From assembly GCF_028690125.1 (NCBI RefSeq), contig NZ_JAQVBV010000001.1:248001-312000 (forward strand): DNA of 64,000 nucleotides, read 5' to 3'. A program made the translations under genes and the position numbers. A model generated the notes under the pieces. It was not told the origin of the DNA. It made no database searches and saw nothing but the letters and a program-made list of their open reading frames with translations. How positions within the stretch are numbered: position 1 is the first letter of the stretch; every line of letters starts with the position of its first letter. This DNA is from Bacteroides sp. (GTDB lineage: Bacteria; Bacteroidota; Bacteroidia; Bacteroidales; Bacteroidaceae). Shown here one piece after another: positions 35,324 to 44,577 of this stretch.

Positions 35324-35430
35324 CCCCTAAGCAAGCAATAACAACATCAGAGCGAATCCAAAAATACTTAAATGCTGATGTTTTTAATACCTATTTGATA
35401 CGTTATTTAAAAACATTATTAGTAATAAAT

Positions 35431-37392
35431 ATGCAACAGGAACTTCTGTCGTTTATTCCCGAATATATCCCCCTGGGAGTAGTAGTGTATGATAAAGATG
35501 GATTTCTTAAATATGCCAATAGCATTGCATTAAAGATGTTTGGTGTATCCATGAAAGAAGTTTATGACATCAACATTTTCAATGATCCCAATATCATGGA
35601 TAATGACAAAGAGCTGCTAAAAAAGGGGCTGAATGTTTCTTTTGAAACAGATTATGACTTCGATCTTTGCGGAGAACAATTTTTCGATACTCCAATAAGA
35701 GGAATCAGGAAATACTTTGTCACCAAAGTGACCATCATGAAAGACCCGGAAGGGCAACGGAAAGGATATATTTTGACCTGTGAAGATGTCACCGAAAAGA
35801 AGGCACAGGAACGGGAAATCATTAACAGTTATAAAAAAATTAAATCTGCGCAGGAAGATTTATCATTAGCTCTCCATACAGGTAAGCTGGTATCATGGAA
35901 CTATCAGGTAAAAGAAGAAATATTTTATAAATTCAATCATCAGATTGAGAATATTGAAAATATTGAAAAGCAGTCACTCAATTCTATCTACGAACGAGTT
36001 TACCCTGACGACCGTGAGAAGTTTTTAGCTTTATTAGATAATATCATTCACAAACGAAAGCTGCCGAATAACAACATTGTTTTGAAAGTCTTAAATGACG
36101 AAAATCATGATTATTGCTATTATAACTTTACTTTTAGTGCCAGAGAAGATGAGAACGGCAGTATCACGGTAATTACTTTTATACAACAAGATAGAACAGA
36201 AGAAATCAAATATCAGCAAAATCTAATCTTGGCAAAGAATAAAGCAGAGGAAGCGGATAAACTGAAGTCTACTTTTCTTGCGAACATGAGCCATGAGATT
36301 AGAACTCCGCTTAATGCAATTGTTGGATTCTCACAGCTCCTTTCAGAAACTAATGACCAAGAAGAGAAGGATGAATATAAACAACTGATTGAAACTAACA
36401 GTGATATTCTCCTGAAACTAATCGGAGATATTCTCGATCTATCTAAAATTGAAGCAGGGTCTATTGACATCCATCGGCAAGAGTTAGACTTAAGCCAACT
36501 CTGCGAAGAACTGTTTCAGTCTTTCAAACAACGGTTAAAAGACACCAATGTCACACTTAAACTCATTGATCCTTACGCTAAATGCACCGCTTATTTCGAT
36601 AAACATCGCTTCATACAGATATTTACGAACTTTATGTCAAATGCCATTAAATATACTCCACATGGAGAGATTGTGATGGGATATGAATGTAAGCCGGGAC
36701 AAGTCAGACTATATGTAAAAGATACCGGCATAGGTATCCCGGAACAAAAGAAACATCATATTTTCGGTCGATTTGAAAAGTTGGACAATTTTGCTCAAGG
36801 TACAGGGTTGGGACTGTCTATTTGTAAAGCTATCGCAGAAGCTACAAAAGGAGAAGTAGGTTTCGAATCTACCGAAAATGTAGGATCAGAATTTTGGTAT
36901 CTAGGATATACGGATGTGGAATTTGTTGAGAAGTCACAGCAAACAGAGGAAAAAACAATTCGGAAAATTGTAAGACGAACTCCGTCTAATATTCTTCCTA
37001 CCCAGATGAAAGAGTTGCGTATCCTTATAGCCGAAGATAATGACAGTAACTATCTTCTAATAAAAAATATACTAAAAAAGAATCTATTAACTCGGGCTTT
37101 GAATGGAGCAGAAGCTGTAGAATACGCCGGGAGTCAAACCTTCGATGTTATCTTGATGGACCTGAGAATGCCCATAATGAATGGACTGGAAGCCGCCTCA
37201 CACATTCGTAAATTTGACTGCCAGACACCGATAATAGCTCTTACAGCAAATGCTTTCGATTCGGATAAAGACGCTGCATTGAATGCCGGTTGCAATTTCT
37301 TTATGACAAAACCGGTCAAACGACACGCATTGTTTGAATTACTTTCAAGTCTTGATAAAAAAAGCAAATCAAAGAATAATAAAATGTCATAA
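35431..37392 (+). CDS. Soluble hybrid histidine kinase/response regulator
   Basis: From the ATG at 35431 the protein has 653 residues. The frame is open back to 35281, but a consensus -7 box lies inside that extension. Domains in order are: PAS (about 5-125), a second PAS-like domain (about 145-255), HisKA with the phospho-accepting histidine H288 in MSHEIRTPLN, HATPase_c (N box near 385-400, G box TGIGIPEQ and GTGLGLSICKAIAE), and a REC domain from about 527 with acceptor D577 in LMDLRMP and the acidic pair in IAEDND. No membrane segment is present, so it senses a cytoplasmic signal through its PAS domains. There is no output domain; a phosphorelay partner is presumably elsewhere. Confidence 0.93.
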   Translation: MQQELLSFIPEYIPLGVVVYDKDGFLKYANSIALKMFGVSMKEVYDINIFNDPNIMDNDKELLKKGLNVSFETDYDFDLCGEQFFDTPIRGIRKYFVTKVTIMKDPEGQRKGYILTCEDVTEKKAQEREIINSYKKIKSAQEDLSLALHTGKLVSWNYQVKEEIFYKFNHQIENIENIEKQSLNSIYERVYPDDREKFLALLDNIIHKRKLPNNNIVLKVLNDENHDYCYYNFTFSAREDENGSITVITFIQQDRTEEIKYQQNLILAKNKAEEADKLKSTFLANMSHEIRTPLNAIVGFSQLLSETNDQEEKDEYKQLIETNSDILLKLIGDILDLSKIEAGSIDIHRQELDLSQLCEELFQSFKQRLKDTNVTLKLIDPYAKCTAYFDKHRFIQIFTNFMSNAIKYTPHGEIVMGYECKPGQVRLYVKDTGIGIPEQKKHHIFGRFEKLDNFAQGTGLGLSICKAIAEATKGEVGFESTENVGSEFWYLGYTDVEFVEKSQQTEEKTIRKIVRRTPSNILPTQMKELRILIAEDNDSNYLLIKNILKKNLLTRALNGAEAVEYAGSQTFDVILMDLRMPIMNGLEAASHIRKFDCQTPIIALTANAFDSDKDAALNAGCNFFMTKPVKRHALFELLSSLDKKSKSKNNKMS

Positions 37393-37439
37393 GTATTAAA
37401 TACTTATTTAATGGCATAACTTATATACAGAATATGCGG

Positions 37440-37472
37440 AGGTGTGTCAAAATGATTCTGACACACCTTTTT
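37440..37472 (+). terminator. Terminator of hybrid kinase gene
   Basis: AGGTGTGTCA (37440-37449) and its complement (37459-37468) form a perfect 10-bp stem with a 9-nt loop, followed by TTTT. It lies 48 nt past the kinase stop and 4 nt before the convergent lpdA stop. Confidence 0.8.
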
Positions 37473-37475
37473 ATA

Positions 37476-38819
37476 CTACAATGCTTCTCTAAATATCTCA
37501 CATACTGTAGGATGAGGAAAGACAATCTTTTTCCATTGCTCTGCAGTGAGCCCGAGTTCAATCGTAGTTCCGGCAAGTGCAATAATCTCAGAAGCCGGAT
37601 TTCCCAATACGTGTGCTCCTATGATCCGGTCACATTCATCTAGTAGTATTTTGCAAACTCCATTCACACCCTCATTCTCTGCTACGAAACGACCCGAATA
37701 AGCCATAGGTAGCTTTACTATGCGGTAATTGATTGCTTTTGTTGAAGCTGATTCTTCTGTTTCGCCAACTCCTGCAATCTCCGGATTCGTATAAACCACA
37801 CCAGGAATAGCACGATAACTCATAACATCGGCTTTCCCTAAAATAGTATGTACAGCAACTTCCGCTTCACGAACGGCAGTATGAGCTAACAAAGAAAAAC
37901 CGGTCAAATCACCACAGGCATAAACACTCGGTATGGATGTCTGCATTTGAGCATTTACTTTTATATTACCCCGCTCTGTTCTCTCTATTTCTAAATTCTC
38001 CAATCCAAAGCCTTTTGTCACAGGACGGCGACCAACACTCATCAGAATTTTATCAGCAACAACACTTTCACTTCCTTCAGCATTCTCATAACATACAACG
38101 GCTAAATCTCCATCCTGTGATAAAGAAACGACTTTCGTACTAAGCAAAAACTTTACGCCCCGTTTTGCATATTCTGTACGCAATAAAGCGGACAACTCTT
38201 TATCCATGCCCCCCAGAATCTCGTCCATCATTTCAACTACAGTGACTTGTACACCTAAACTATTAAAGAAAGAAGCGAATTCCATTCCGATGACTCCACC
38301 GCCAACTATGACCAAAGAAGAAAGTATTTCTTTATTATCCAATGCGTCCCGATGTGTCCAGTAATTCACTGTCTCTATCCCCTTAATAGGAGGAATGAAT
38401 GTTTCAGAACCTGTACAAAGTATCAGATTCTCTCCCTCATACGTTTCATCTCCACAGCGGACAGTATTTTTATCAATGATTCTCGCTTCTCCTGAAAGGA
38501 TAGTGACATTATTTGTAGCCAGCTTTGCCTTCACTCCCAATACCAATTTGCGAACGACTTTGCTCTTTCTGCAAATAATCTTGGATAAGTCAAAAGACGC
38601 CTCTGCCACGTTCACAGCATACTTAGAAGCATGACGGGCATTATCATATATTTTAGCAGAATAAAGCAATGTTTTAGTAGGAATACAACCTTCATTCAAG
38701 CAAACACCGCCCAAACTATTTTTCTCGATAAGCAATACGCTCAAACCGGCTTTTCCGGCAACTTCGGCAGCTGTATATCCTGCAGGACCGCCTCCGATAA
38801 TGATTACTTGGTATTTCAT
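37476..38819 (-). CDS. lpdA: Dihydrolipoyl dehydrogenase
   Basis: This flavoprotein reoxidises dihydrolipoamide with NAD+. The 447-residue protein has the FAD motif GGGPAGY, the redox-active disulfide C40-C45 in GGVCLNEGCIPTK, the NAD motif GGGVIGME, a second FAD motif (YACGDLTG) and the catalytic pair H436/E441 in HPTVCEIF. No E1 or E2 gene of a 2-oxoacid dehydrogenase complex, nor a glycine cleavage gene, lies beside it, so the complex it serves is encoded elsewhere. It appears monocistronic. Confidence 0.94.
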   Translation of the reverse strand: MKYQVIIIGGGPAGYTAAEVAGKAGLSVLLIEKNSLGGVCLNEGCIPTKTLLYSAKIYDNARHASKYAVNVAEASFDLSKIICRKSKVVRKLVLGVKAKLATNNVTILSGEARIIDKNTVRCGDETYEGENLILCTGSETFIPPIKGIETVNYWTHRDALDNKEILSSLVIVGGGVIGMEFASFFNSLGVQVTVVEMMDEILGGMDKELSALLRTEYAKRGVKFLLSTKVVSLSQDGDLAVVCYENAEGSESVVADKILMSVGRRPVTKGFGLENLEIERTERGNIKVNAQMQTSIPSVYACGDLTGFSLLAHTAVREAEVAVHTILGKADVMSYRAIPGVVYTNPEIAGVGETEESASTKAINYRIVKLPMAYSGRFVAENEGVNGVCKILLDECDRIIGAHVLGNPASEIIALAGTTIELGLTAEQWKKIVFPHPTVCEIFREAL

Positions 38820-38980
38820 AGTAAATAATTTATATAAATTCAGTTAGTAGCCTACATTGCATTTGCTCCCTATATTTACTCTGCATATTGGATATATATG
38901 TTCAGCATGATGAATATATAGTTTCAGAACATACTTTAAGGGATAATAATCATAGAATCACTTCGTTTGAATCAGCTCAT

Positions 38981-39376
38981 TCATTTATTCCTTCTTTTCT
39001 CAATCAATTGAATAAATTCACATTCTTTAATAGGCATCACGGATGCAAACTTTTCTTTTCCATATTCTATCAATATATAATTAGTCACTGAAAAACAACC
39101 GACTTTCATAGAATGACACTTCTTAATTATTGTAATTTCAGCTATAGGTATTACTTTCTTGCGGATAAAACGACCACGGGATATTTCTAGTGTACCATCC
39201 GAAGTCACAGTATAAAGAGTATGAATAATTTGCTCAATAACGATAATCAACATAAGCATAAATAACACTGCCGGCAAGATATACTTACACCACAAAGCAC
39301 CTACGGCATTGACAGTGAGTACGGCCAACAAGAAATACTGATACCAAGCAATACGGGCATGAAAAATTCGATTCAT
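38981..39376 (-). CDS. Small membrane protein with bacterial PH-like domain
   Basis: Starting at ATG 39376 (131 residues; the frame extends to 39406), the protein has two hydrophobic segments at about residues 13-50 (YQYFLLAVLTVNAVGALW and YILPAVLFMLMLIIVIEQ). A beta-rich domain follows (YTVTSDGTLEISRGRFIRKKVIPIAEITIIKK) that resembles bacterial PH domains (DUF304/bPH). Such proteins are membrane-anchored with a cytoplasmic PH fold; function is unknown. It is divergent from nadB. Confidence 0.72.
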   Translation of the reverse strand: MNRIFHARIAWYQYFLLAVLTVNAVGALWCKYILPAVLFMLMLIIVIEQIIHTLYTVTSDGTLEISRGRFIRKKVIPIAEITIIKKCHSMKVGCFSVTNYILIEYGKEKFASVMPIKECEFIQLIEKRRNK

Positions 39377-39454
39377 TTTGTCAGATTTTTGCGTGCAAGG
39401 TAGCAATTTTATGAATTAGTGACAACGAAAAGTACAACGAAGTGAGTTATTTTG

Positions 39455-39462
39455 TAGCTTTG
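39455..39462 (+). promoter_or_regulatory. -7 element for nadB
   Basis: TAGCTTTG matches the consensus and ends 20 nt before the ATG at 39483. It supports that ATG over the upstream one at 39465. No clear -33 TTG is seen. Confidence 0.5.
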
Positions 39463-39482
39463 CGGTGATAAATAACAAAATT

Positions 39483-41054
39483 ATGGTAAGAAAATTCGAT
39501 ATCCTCGTCATCGGCTCTGGAATTGCCGGTATGAGTTATGCGCTGAAAGTTGCTCACAAAGGTAAAGTCGCTCTTATCTGTAAAGCCGGATTGGAAGAAG
39601 CCAATACGTTTTTTGCTCAAGGCGGCATTGCATCTGTAACAGACCTTACAGTGGATAATTTCGAAAAGCACATTGAAGACACGATGATCGCTGGCGACTG
39701 GATCAGTGACCGTACGGCAGTAGAAAAGGTAGTACGTAACGCTCCCGAACAAATCAATGAGCTAATCAAATGGGGAGTAAATTTTGATAAAAAAGACAAT
39801 GGGGAGTTCGACTTACACAAAGAAGGAGGTCATTCAGAATTCCGTATCCTCCACCATAAAGACAATACAGGTGCAGAAATACAAGATAGTCTGATAGAAA
39901 CGGTAAAGAACCACCCGAATATCACTGTATTCGAGAACTTCTATGCTGTAGAAATCATCACTCAACACCATTTAGGAATTATTGTAACCCGTTATACTCC
40001 CGGCATCAAATGCTACGGTGCTTATGTGCTGGACGAAGCTACCGGAGAGGTAGATACATTCCTATCTAAAATAACAGTGATGGCAACCGGTGGATGTGAA
40101 GCTGTTTACCGTAATACGACTAATCCGCTGGTGGCAACAGGTGACGGAATTGCTATGGTATACCGTGCTAAAGGTGCGGTAAATGACATGGAATTTATTC
40201 AATTCCACCCCACAGCTCTTTTCCATCCGGGAGACCGTCCGAGCTTCCTGATCACAGAAGCAATGCGCGGATACGGCGCCGTACTTCGTACACAAGATGG
40301 CAAGGAATTTATGCAAAAATATGATTCGCGCTTGTCATTGGCTCCGCGTGATATCGTGGCACGCGCCATTGATAATGAAATGAAACAACGTGGAGAAGAT
40401 CATGTTTACCTTGATGTAACCCATAAAAATCCGGAAGAAACTAAGAAACATTTCCCTAATATTTATAAGAAGTGCCTCAGCCTGGGCATTGACATCACTA
40501 AAGATTATATACCGGTAGCTCCCGCTGCACACTATCTTTGTGGTGGTATCACAGTCGATCTGGACGGTCAATCTAATATCCGCCGTTTATATGCTTTAGG
40601 CGAATGCTCCTGCACAGGTTTGCACGGTGGTAATCGTTTGGCTTCAAATTCACTGATAGAAGCTGTGGTTTATGCCGATGCAGCTGCTAAGCACTCATTA
40701 AGTGTGCTCGAACGTTATGATTTTAACGAGGACATTCCCGAATGGAATGATGAAGGCATGATTTCGACTGAAGAACGAGTGCTGATTACGCAAAGCATGA
40801 AGGAAGTAAATCAGATTATGGAAGCTTATGTCGGCATTGTCCGCAGTAATCTTCGTCTGACTCGTGCCTGGAACCGTCTGGATATTCTTTACGAGGAGAC
40901 AGAAAAACTATTTAAGAGTAGCAAGGCTACCCGTGAACTTTGCGAGCTTCGTAATATGATCAATGTAGGTTATCTAATTACACGTCAGGCAATGGAACGC
41001 AAAGAAAGTCGTGGTTTACATTATACGATAGATTATCCACGCAAAAAAGAATAG
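39483..41054 (+). CDS. nadB: L-aspartate oxidase
   Basis: NadB oxidises L-aspartate to iminoaspartate, the substrate of NadA (54491-55429 here), in NAD synthesis. The 523-residue protein has the FAD-binding motif VIGSGIAGMSYAL at the N-terminus and the succinate-dehydrogenase-like flavoprotein features: EANTFFAQGGIA, HKEGGHSEFRILHH, EFIQFHPTALF, PVAPAAHYLCGGI and LHGGNRLASNSLIEA. A C-terminal helical domain follows from about residue 420. The ATG at 39483 is used because the alternative at 39465 lies at the inferred transcription start. The DUF4884 gene follows 2 bp after the stop. Confidence 0.96.
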   Translation: MVRKFDILVIGSGIAGMSYALKVAHKGKVALICKAGLEEANTFFAQGGIASVTDLTVDNFEKHIEDTMIAGDWISDRTAVEKVVRNAPEQINELIKWGVNFDKKDNGEFDLHKEGGHSEFRILHHKDNTGAEIQDSLIETVKNHPNITVFENFYAVEIITQHHLGIIVTRYTPGIKCYGAYVLDEATGEVDTFLSKITVMATGGCEAVYRNTTNPLVATGDGIAMVYRAKGAVNDMEFIQFHPTALFHPGDRPSFLITEAMRGYGAVLRTQDGKEFMQKYDSRLSLAPRDIVARAIDNEMKQRGEDHVYLDVTHKNPEETKKHFPNIYKKCLSLGIDITKDYIPVAPAAHYLCGGITVDLDGQSNIRRLYALGECSCTGLHGGNRLASNSLIEAVVYADAAAKHSLSVLERYDFNEDIPEWNDEGMISTEERVLITQSMKEVNQIMEAYVGIVRSNLRLTRAWNRLDILYEETEKLFKSSKATRELCELRNMINVGYLITRQAMERKESRGLHYTIDYPRKKE

Positions 41055-41056
41055 TT

Positions 41057-41332
41057 ATGAAAACATTTATTGGGCTATTTATACTTCTATTTTTCATAAT
41101 AGGAATGTCTTCTTGTTACACAGGAATCCCGTTGCAACAGGGTAAATCCCAAAATAACAAAACGTACGAAGTCAGTTATCTGTTTGAACACGATGGAGTA
41201 AAAGTCTATCGCTTTATAGATATGGGAAACTATGTGTATTTTACTACCAGAGGAGATGTGACCAGTATTAAAAATGATTCGACAGAAAAAAGAATAGTTA
41301 CAATATATAAAGATAGTATAATATCTGAATAA
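41057..41332 (+). CDS. DUF4884 small lipoprotein
   Basis: The 91-residue protein has a lipoprotein signal (FIGLFILLFFIIGMSSC, cysteine near residue 20). A short beta-rich domain follows (YEVSYLFEHDGVKVYRFIDMGNYVYFTTRGDVTSI), matching DUF4884, an uncharacterised family of small Bacteroides lipoproteins. Its start lies 2 bp after the nadB stop, so it is probably cotranscribed, though a functional link to NAD synthesis is not evident. Confidence 0.82.
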   Translation: MKTFIGLFILLFFIIGMSSCYTGIPLQQGKSQNNKTYEVSYLFEHDGVKVYRFIDMGNYVYFTTRGDVTSIKNDSTEKRIVTIYKDSIISE

Positions 41333-41402
41333 CCACGAAAATTTCTTTGTAGAAAACTCTACCTGAAAAGACCAAAGCCAGCAACGAAAAGATATTTTAT
41401 AA

Positions 41403-41495
41403 AATGGAAGAGGTTATTTCGCTAATGAAATGCCTCAAAAAGTTAGACAAAAAATTATTATAGTTCACTCCACTAACGAGACAACCTCTTCCATT
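41403..41495. mobile_element. Candidate MITE-like element or IS remnant
   Basis: AATGGAAGAGGTT (41403-41415) is perfectly inverted at 41483-41495. Pairing continues inward imperfectly (TATTTCGCTAATG against CACTAACGAGACA) to give arms of about 28 bp. The core is about 40 bp and has no reading frame of note. A short mobile element with terminal inverted repeats or the ends of a deleted IS would look like this. No clear target duplication is seen. The rest of the 427-bp gap (41333-41759) contains only the rubrerythrin terminator. Confidence 0.45.
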
Positions 41496-41713
41496 AATTA
41501 CTATCTATGAAAACTACTGCCCCAAAATAGACAATTAAAAAGATAAAGAATACAAGAAGCAAACAATGTCAGTTATGGAATAATAAATATTCAATAATTA
41601 TCTCTCCTTGATTATATTACAAACAAATTCCAATAAGTAACAGTAAACGGATGACAATAATTTCGTTTTTTCTAATCTTTTTTTGATATGTGTAGAGATG
41701 AGGTAATAAAAAA

Positions 41714-41740
41714 AGGGTGACATTTGATCACCCTCTTTAT
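41714..41740 (-). terminator. Rubrerythrin terminator
   Basis: AGGGTGA (41714-41720) and TCACCCT (41728-41734) pair around a 7-nt loop. On the - strand the hairpin is followed by TTTTTTTATT. It lies about 25 nt past the rubrerythrin stop. Confidence 0.75.
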
Positions 41741-41759
41741 TTTTTCTATCTACTTTATT

Positions 41760-42338
41760 TTAATAATTTTCCTTCTTTACTTCGAAGTATGCTTGCGGAT
41801 GCAGACATGCCGGACAAATTTCAGGGGCTTCTTTACCTACAGCGATATATCCGCAGTTACGGCATTGCCATACAACTTCGCCTTCTTTAGCAAAAACAGT
41901 CATATTCTCGATGTTGTTTACAAATGCCAGATATCTTTCTTCATGACCTTTTTCAGCGATAGAGATATTACGATACATAGCAGCAATCATAGGGAAACCT
42001 TCTTGCTCTGCAACATCAGCAAAGTGTGGATAATCCAATGACCATTCTTCGTGTTCACCGGCAGCAGCAGCACGCAGATTTTCTAATGTATTGCCAATCA
42101 CACCTGCCGGATAGGTGGCAGTAATTTCAACCATACCCCCTTCGAGGAACTTAAACATACGTTTTGCATGTTCTTTTTCCTGATCAGCTGTTTCTGTGAA
42201 GATAGCAGAGATTTGTTCGTAGCCTTCTTTTTTAGCAACACTGGCAAAATAAGTGTAACGCATTCTTGCTTGTGATTCTCCTGCAAATGAAGTCAGTAGA
42301 TTCTTTTCTGTCTGAGTTCCTTTAATACTTTTAGTCAT
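41760..42338 (-). CDS. rbr: Rubrerythrin
   Basis: Rubrerythrin reduces hydrogen peroxide in anaerobes using a non-sulfur diiron site and a rubredoxin-type iron. The 192-residue protein has a ferritin-like four-helix part with iron-binding glutamates (NLLTSFAGESQARMRY, TADQEKEHAKRMF, and EKGHEERYLAF). A C-terminal rubredoxin-like domain carries two CxxC pairs (WQCRNCGY and CPACLHPQAYF). This is the usual oxidative stress protein of Bacteroides. It is transcribed alone, with a -7 box at 42404-42411. Confidence 0.96.
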   Translation of the reverse strand: MTKSIKGTQTEKNLLTSFAGESQARMRYTYFASVAKKEGYEQISAIFTETADQEKEHAKRMFKFLEGGMVEITATYPAGVIGNTLENLRAAAAGEHEEWSLDYPHFADVAEQEGFPMIAAMYRNISIAEKGHEERYLAFVNNIENMTVFAKEGEVVWQCRNCGYIAVGKEAPEICPACLHPQAYFEVKKENY

Positions 42339-42403
42339 AATTCTGATATAATTTAATTGGTTTGAAACCTATTTAGGCGTAACTTGTCGATTTTTTTATA
42401 ACG

Positions 42404-42411
42404 CAAATATA
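42404..42411 (-). promoter_or_regulatory. -7 element for rubrerythrin
   Basis: The - strand reads TATATTTG, 65 nt upstream of the rubrerythrin ATG. No TTG at -33 is seen; a stress-regulated promoter could lack it. Confidence 0.5.
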
Positions 42412-42530
42412 AGATTTTTGTTCTTAATATCCACCCTTTTTCTCATTAATAAAAACGATCAAGTCATTGATAAAACCTATCAACAGCCAAATAGTATATT
42501 CCAAAACATACTTATCTCAATTATTTTATC

Positions 42531-42538
42531 TAATTTTG
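42531..42538 (+). promoter_or_regulatory. -7 element for SulP transporter
   Basis: TAATTTTG matches the consensus and ends 50 nt before the SulP start codon. Confidence 0.5.
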
Positions 42539-42588
42539 CAACCTCTACTTTACAAAAGAGCAACATATATACAAACAATCTATAAAAA

Positions 42589-44274
42589 ATGAAGCTATTT
42601 GAATTTAAACCCAAACTGGTTTCCTGTCTGAAAAATTACTCAAAAGAAACATTCATGGCAGACCTGATGGCGGGTATCATCGTAGGTATCGTAGCACTTC
42701 CTCTGGCTATTGCTTTTGGTATCGCTTCGGGAGTATCACCGGAAAAAGGCATCATCACCGCTATCATTGCCGGATTCATTATTTCCATATTAGGAGGGAG
42801 TAAGGTCCAGATTGGCGGACCGACAGGTGCATTTATCGTTATCATTTACGGTATCATTCAGCAATATGGTGAAGCTGGACTGATTATAGCCACTCTAATG
42901 GCAGGCGTGCTCCTTATATTATTAGGAGTATTCAAACTTGGAGCTGTCATCAAATTTATTCCTTATCCTATTATTGTAGGTTTCACCAGTGGTATTGCCG
43001 TTACTATCTTTACTACGCAAATTGCAGATATTTTTGGTTTGACATTCGGAAGTGAAAAGGTTCCGGGCGATTTCGTTGGAAAATGGATCATTTATTTCCG
43101 GCATTTTGATACGGTAAACTGGTGGAATACCATTGTAAGTATTGTCAGCATCATTATTATTGCAATAACGCCTAAGTTCTCAAAAAAAATTCCCGGCTCA
43201 TTAATAGCTATTGTTGTAGTAACAGTTGCTGTTTATTTAATGAAAACTTATGGTGGAGTCGATTGTATTTCTACCATTGGCGACCGTTTCACAATCAACT
43301 CAGAACTTCCGGATGCTACTGTGCCGGTTCTAAACTGGGAAGCTATCAAAAATCTGTTTCCGGTAGCCATTACTATTGCCGTATTAGGAGCTATTGAGTC
43401 TTTATTATCTGCTACAGTCGCAGATGGCGTGATAGGTGATCGGCATGATTCTAATACCGAGTTAATTGCGCAAGGAGCTGCAAATCTTATAACTCCTTTG
43501 TTTGGTGGTATCCCCGCTACCGGAGCCATTGCCCGCACAATGACTAATATCAATAATGGGGGTAAAACACCAGTTGCCGGAATTATCCACGCAATAGTCC
43601 TACTTTTGATTTTACTCTTTTTGATGCCACTTGCACAATATATTCCAATGGCGTGCCTTGCCGGAGTATTAGTAATTGTATCTTATAATATGAGTGGTTG
43701 GCGCGTATTCAAAGCTCTGCTGAAAAATCCAAAATCAGACGTTACCGTATTGCTGATTACCTTCTTCCTTACTGTAATCTTCGACTTGACAATTGCTATC
43801 GAAGTAGGATTGATCATAGCTTGTGTCCTTTTCATGAAACGTGTAATGGAAACCACGGAAATTTCTGTTATTACTGATGAGATTGATCCTAATTCAGAAT
43901 CTGACATTACTTTGCACGAAGAGCATCTGGTTATCCCAAAAGGAGTAGAAGTTTATGAAATCAATGGTCCTTACTTCTTCGGTATCGCCACTAAATTTGA
44001 AGAGACTATGGCGCAACTAGGAGATCGTCCTAAAGTACGTATCATCCGTATGCGTAAGGTTCCTTTTATTGATTCAACCGGTATTCATAATCTAACAACA
44101 CTTTGTCAGATGTCACAGAAAGAAAAAATAACCGTTATCCTTTCCGGAGTCAATGAGAAAGTACATAATGTATTAGGTAAATCCGGTTTCTATGAATTGT
44201 TGGGAGAAGAGAATATTTGCCCGAATATTAATGTAGCATTGGATAGAGCAAAAGACATTATCAAACATAAGTAA
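42589..44274 (+). CDS. SulP family anion transporter with STAS domain
   Basis: The 561-residue protein has a membrane domain of about 10-14 spans (residues about 25-420) with SulP motifs: DLMAGIIVGIVALPLAIAFGIASGV near the start, GGPTGAFIVIIYGI, and IPATGAIARTMTNINNGGKTPVAG. A cytoplasmic STAS domain follows (about 440-555, EVYEINGPYFFGIATKFEE... then FIDSTGIHNL). SulP members carry sulfate, bicarbonate or dicarboxylates, and the substrate cannot be told from sequence alone. It is a single gene, convergent with the GH31 gene. Confidence 0.92.
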   Translation: MKLFEFKPKLVSCLKNYSKETFMADLMAGIIVGIVALPLAIAFGIASGVSPEKGIITAIIAGFIISILGGSKVQIGGPTGAFIVIIYGIIQQYGEAGLIIATLMAGVLLILLGVFKLGAVIKFIPYPIIVGFTSGIAVTIFTTQIADIFGLTFGSEKVPGDFVGKWIIYFRHFDTVNWWNTIVSIVSIIIIAITPKFSKKIPGSLIAIVVVTVAVYLMKTYGGVDCISTIGDRFTINSELPDATVPVLNWEAIKNLFPVAITIAVLGAIESLLSATVADGVIGDRHDSNTELIAQGAANLITPLFGGIPATGAIARTMTNINNGGKTPVAGIIHAIVLLLILLFLMPLAQYIPMACLAGVLVIVSYNMSGWRVFKALLKNPKSDVTVLLITFFLTVIFDLTIAIEVGLIIACVLFMKRVMETTEISVITDEIDPNSESDITLHEEHLVIPKGVEVYEINGPYFFGIATKFEETMAQLGDRPKVRIIRMRKVPFIDSTGIHNLTTLCQMSQKEKITVILSGVNEKVHNVLGKSGFYELLGEENICPNINVALDRAKDIIKHK

Positions 44275-44518
44275 GAGTTCTATATATTATTTTGAAGAAG
44301 ATTCATTATTCACTCTTTCAGTGCATAAATTATCTATCCGTATAGTAAAAGCTGAGGGCAGTACAAAATTTCGATAGTCGTATCATTCTGTCATTCAGAC
44401 GACCGTAGGGAGGAAGAATCTTGTCTTCCGAACACAAAGAAGAGATTTTTCGTTGCACTTTGAATGTCAATTTAATAACTGCCATAGTTATTATATCAAC
44501 CTCACTTCATCAAATAAA

Positions 44519-44563
44519 AGTTTATAAAGAATCCGGGCTTTCAACCCGGATTCTTTATAAACT
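44519..44563. terminator. Bidirectional terminator between SulP and GH31 genes
   Basis: A perfect 19-bp stem (44519-44537 with 44545-44563, core AAGAATCCGGG) encloses a 7-nt loop. A-rich and T-rich flanks allow function on both strands. It starts 245 nt after the SulP stop and ends 15 nt before the GH31 stop. The intervening 44275-44518 shows no gene. Confidence 0.8.
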
Positions 44564-44577
44564 CAACAGAGTAGATC

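Noticed and set aside
35281..35430. 50-codon N-terminal extension of the hybrid kinase frame
   Set aside because: A consensus -7 box at 35316-35323 lies within it, so it is upstream of the transcription start.
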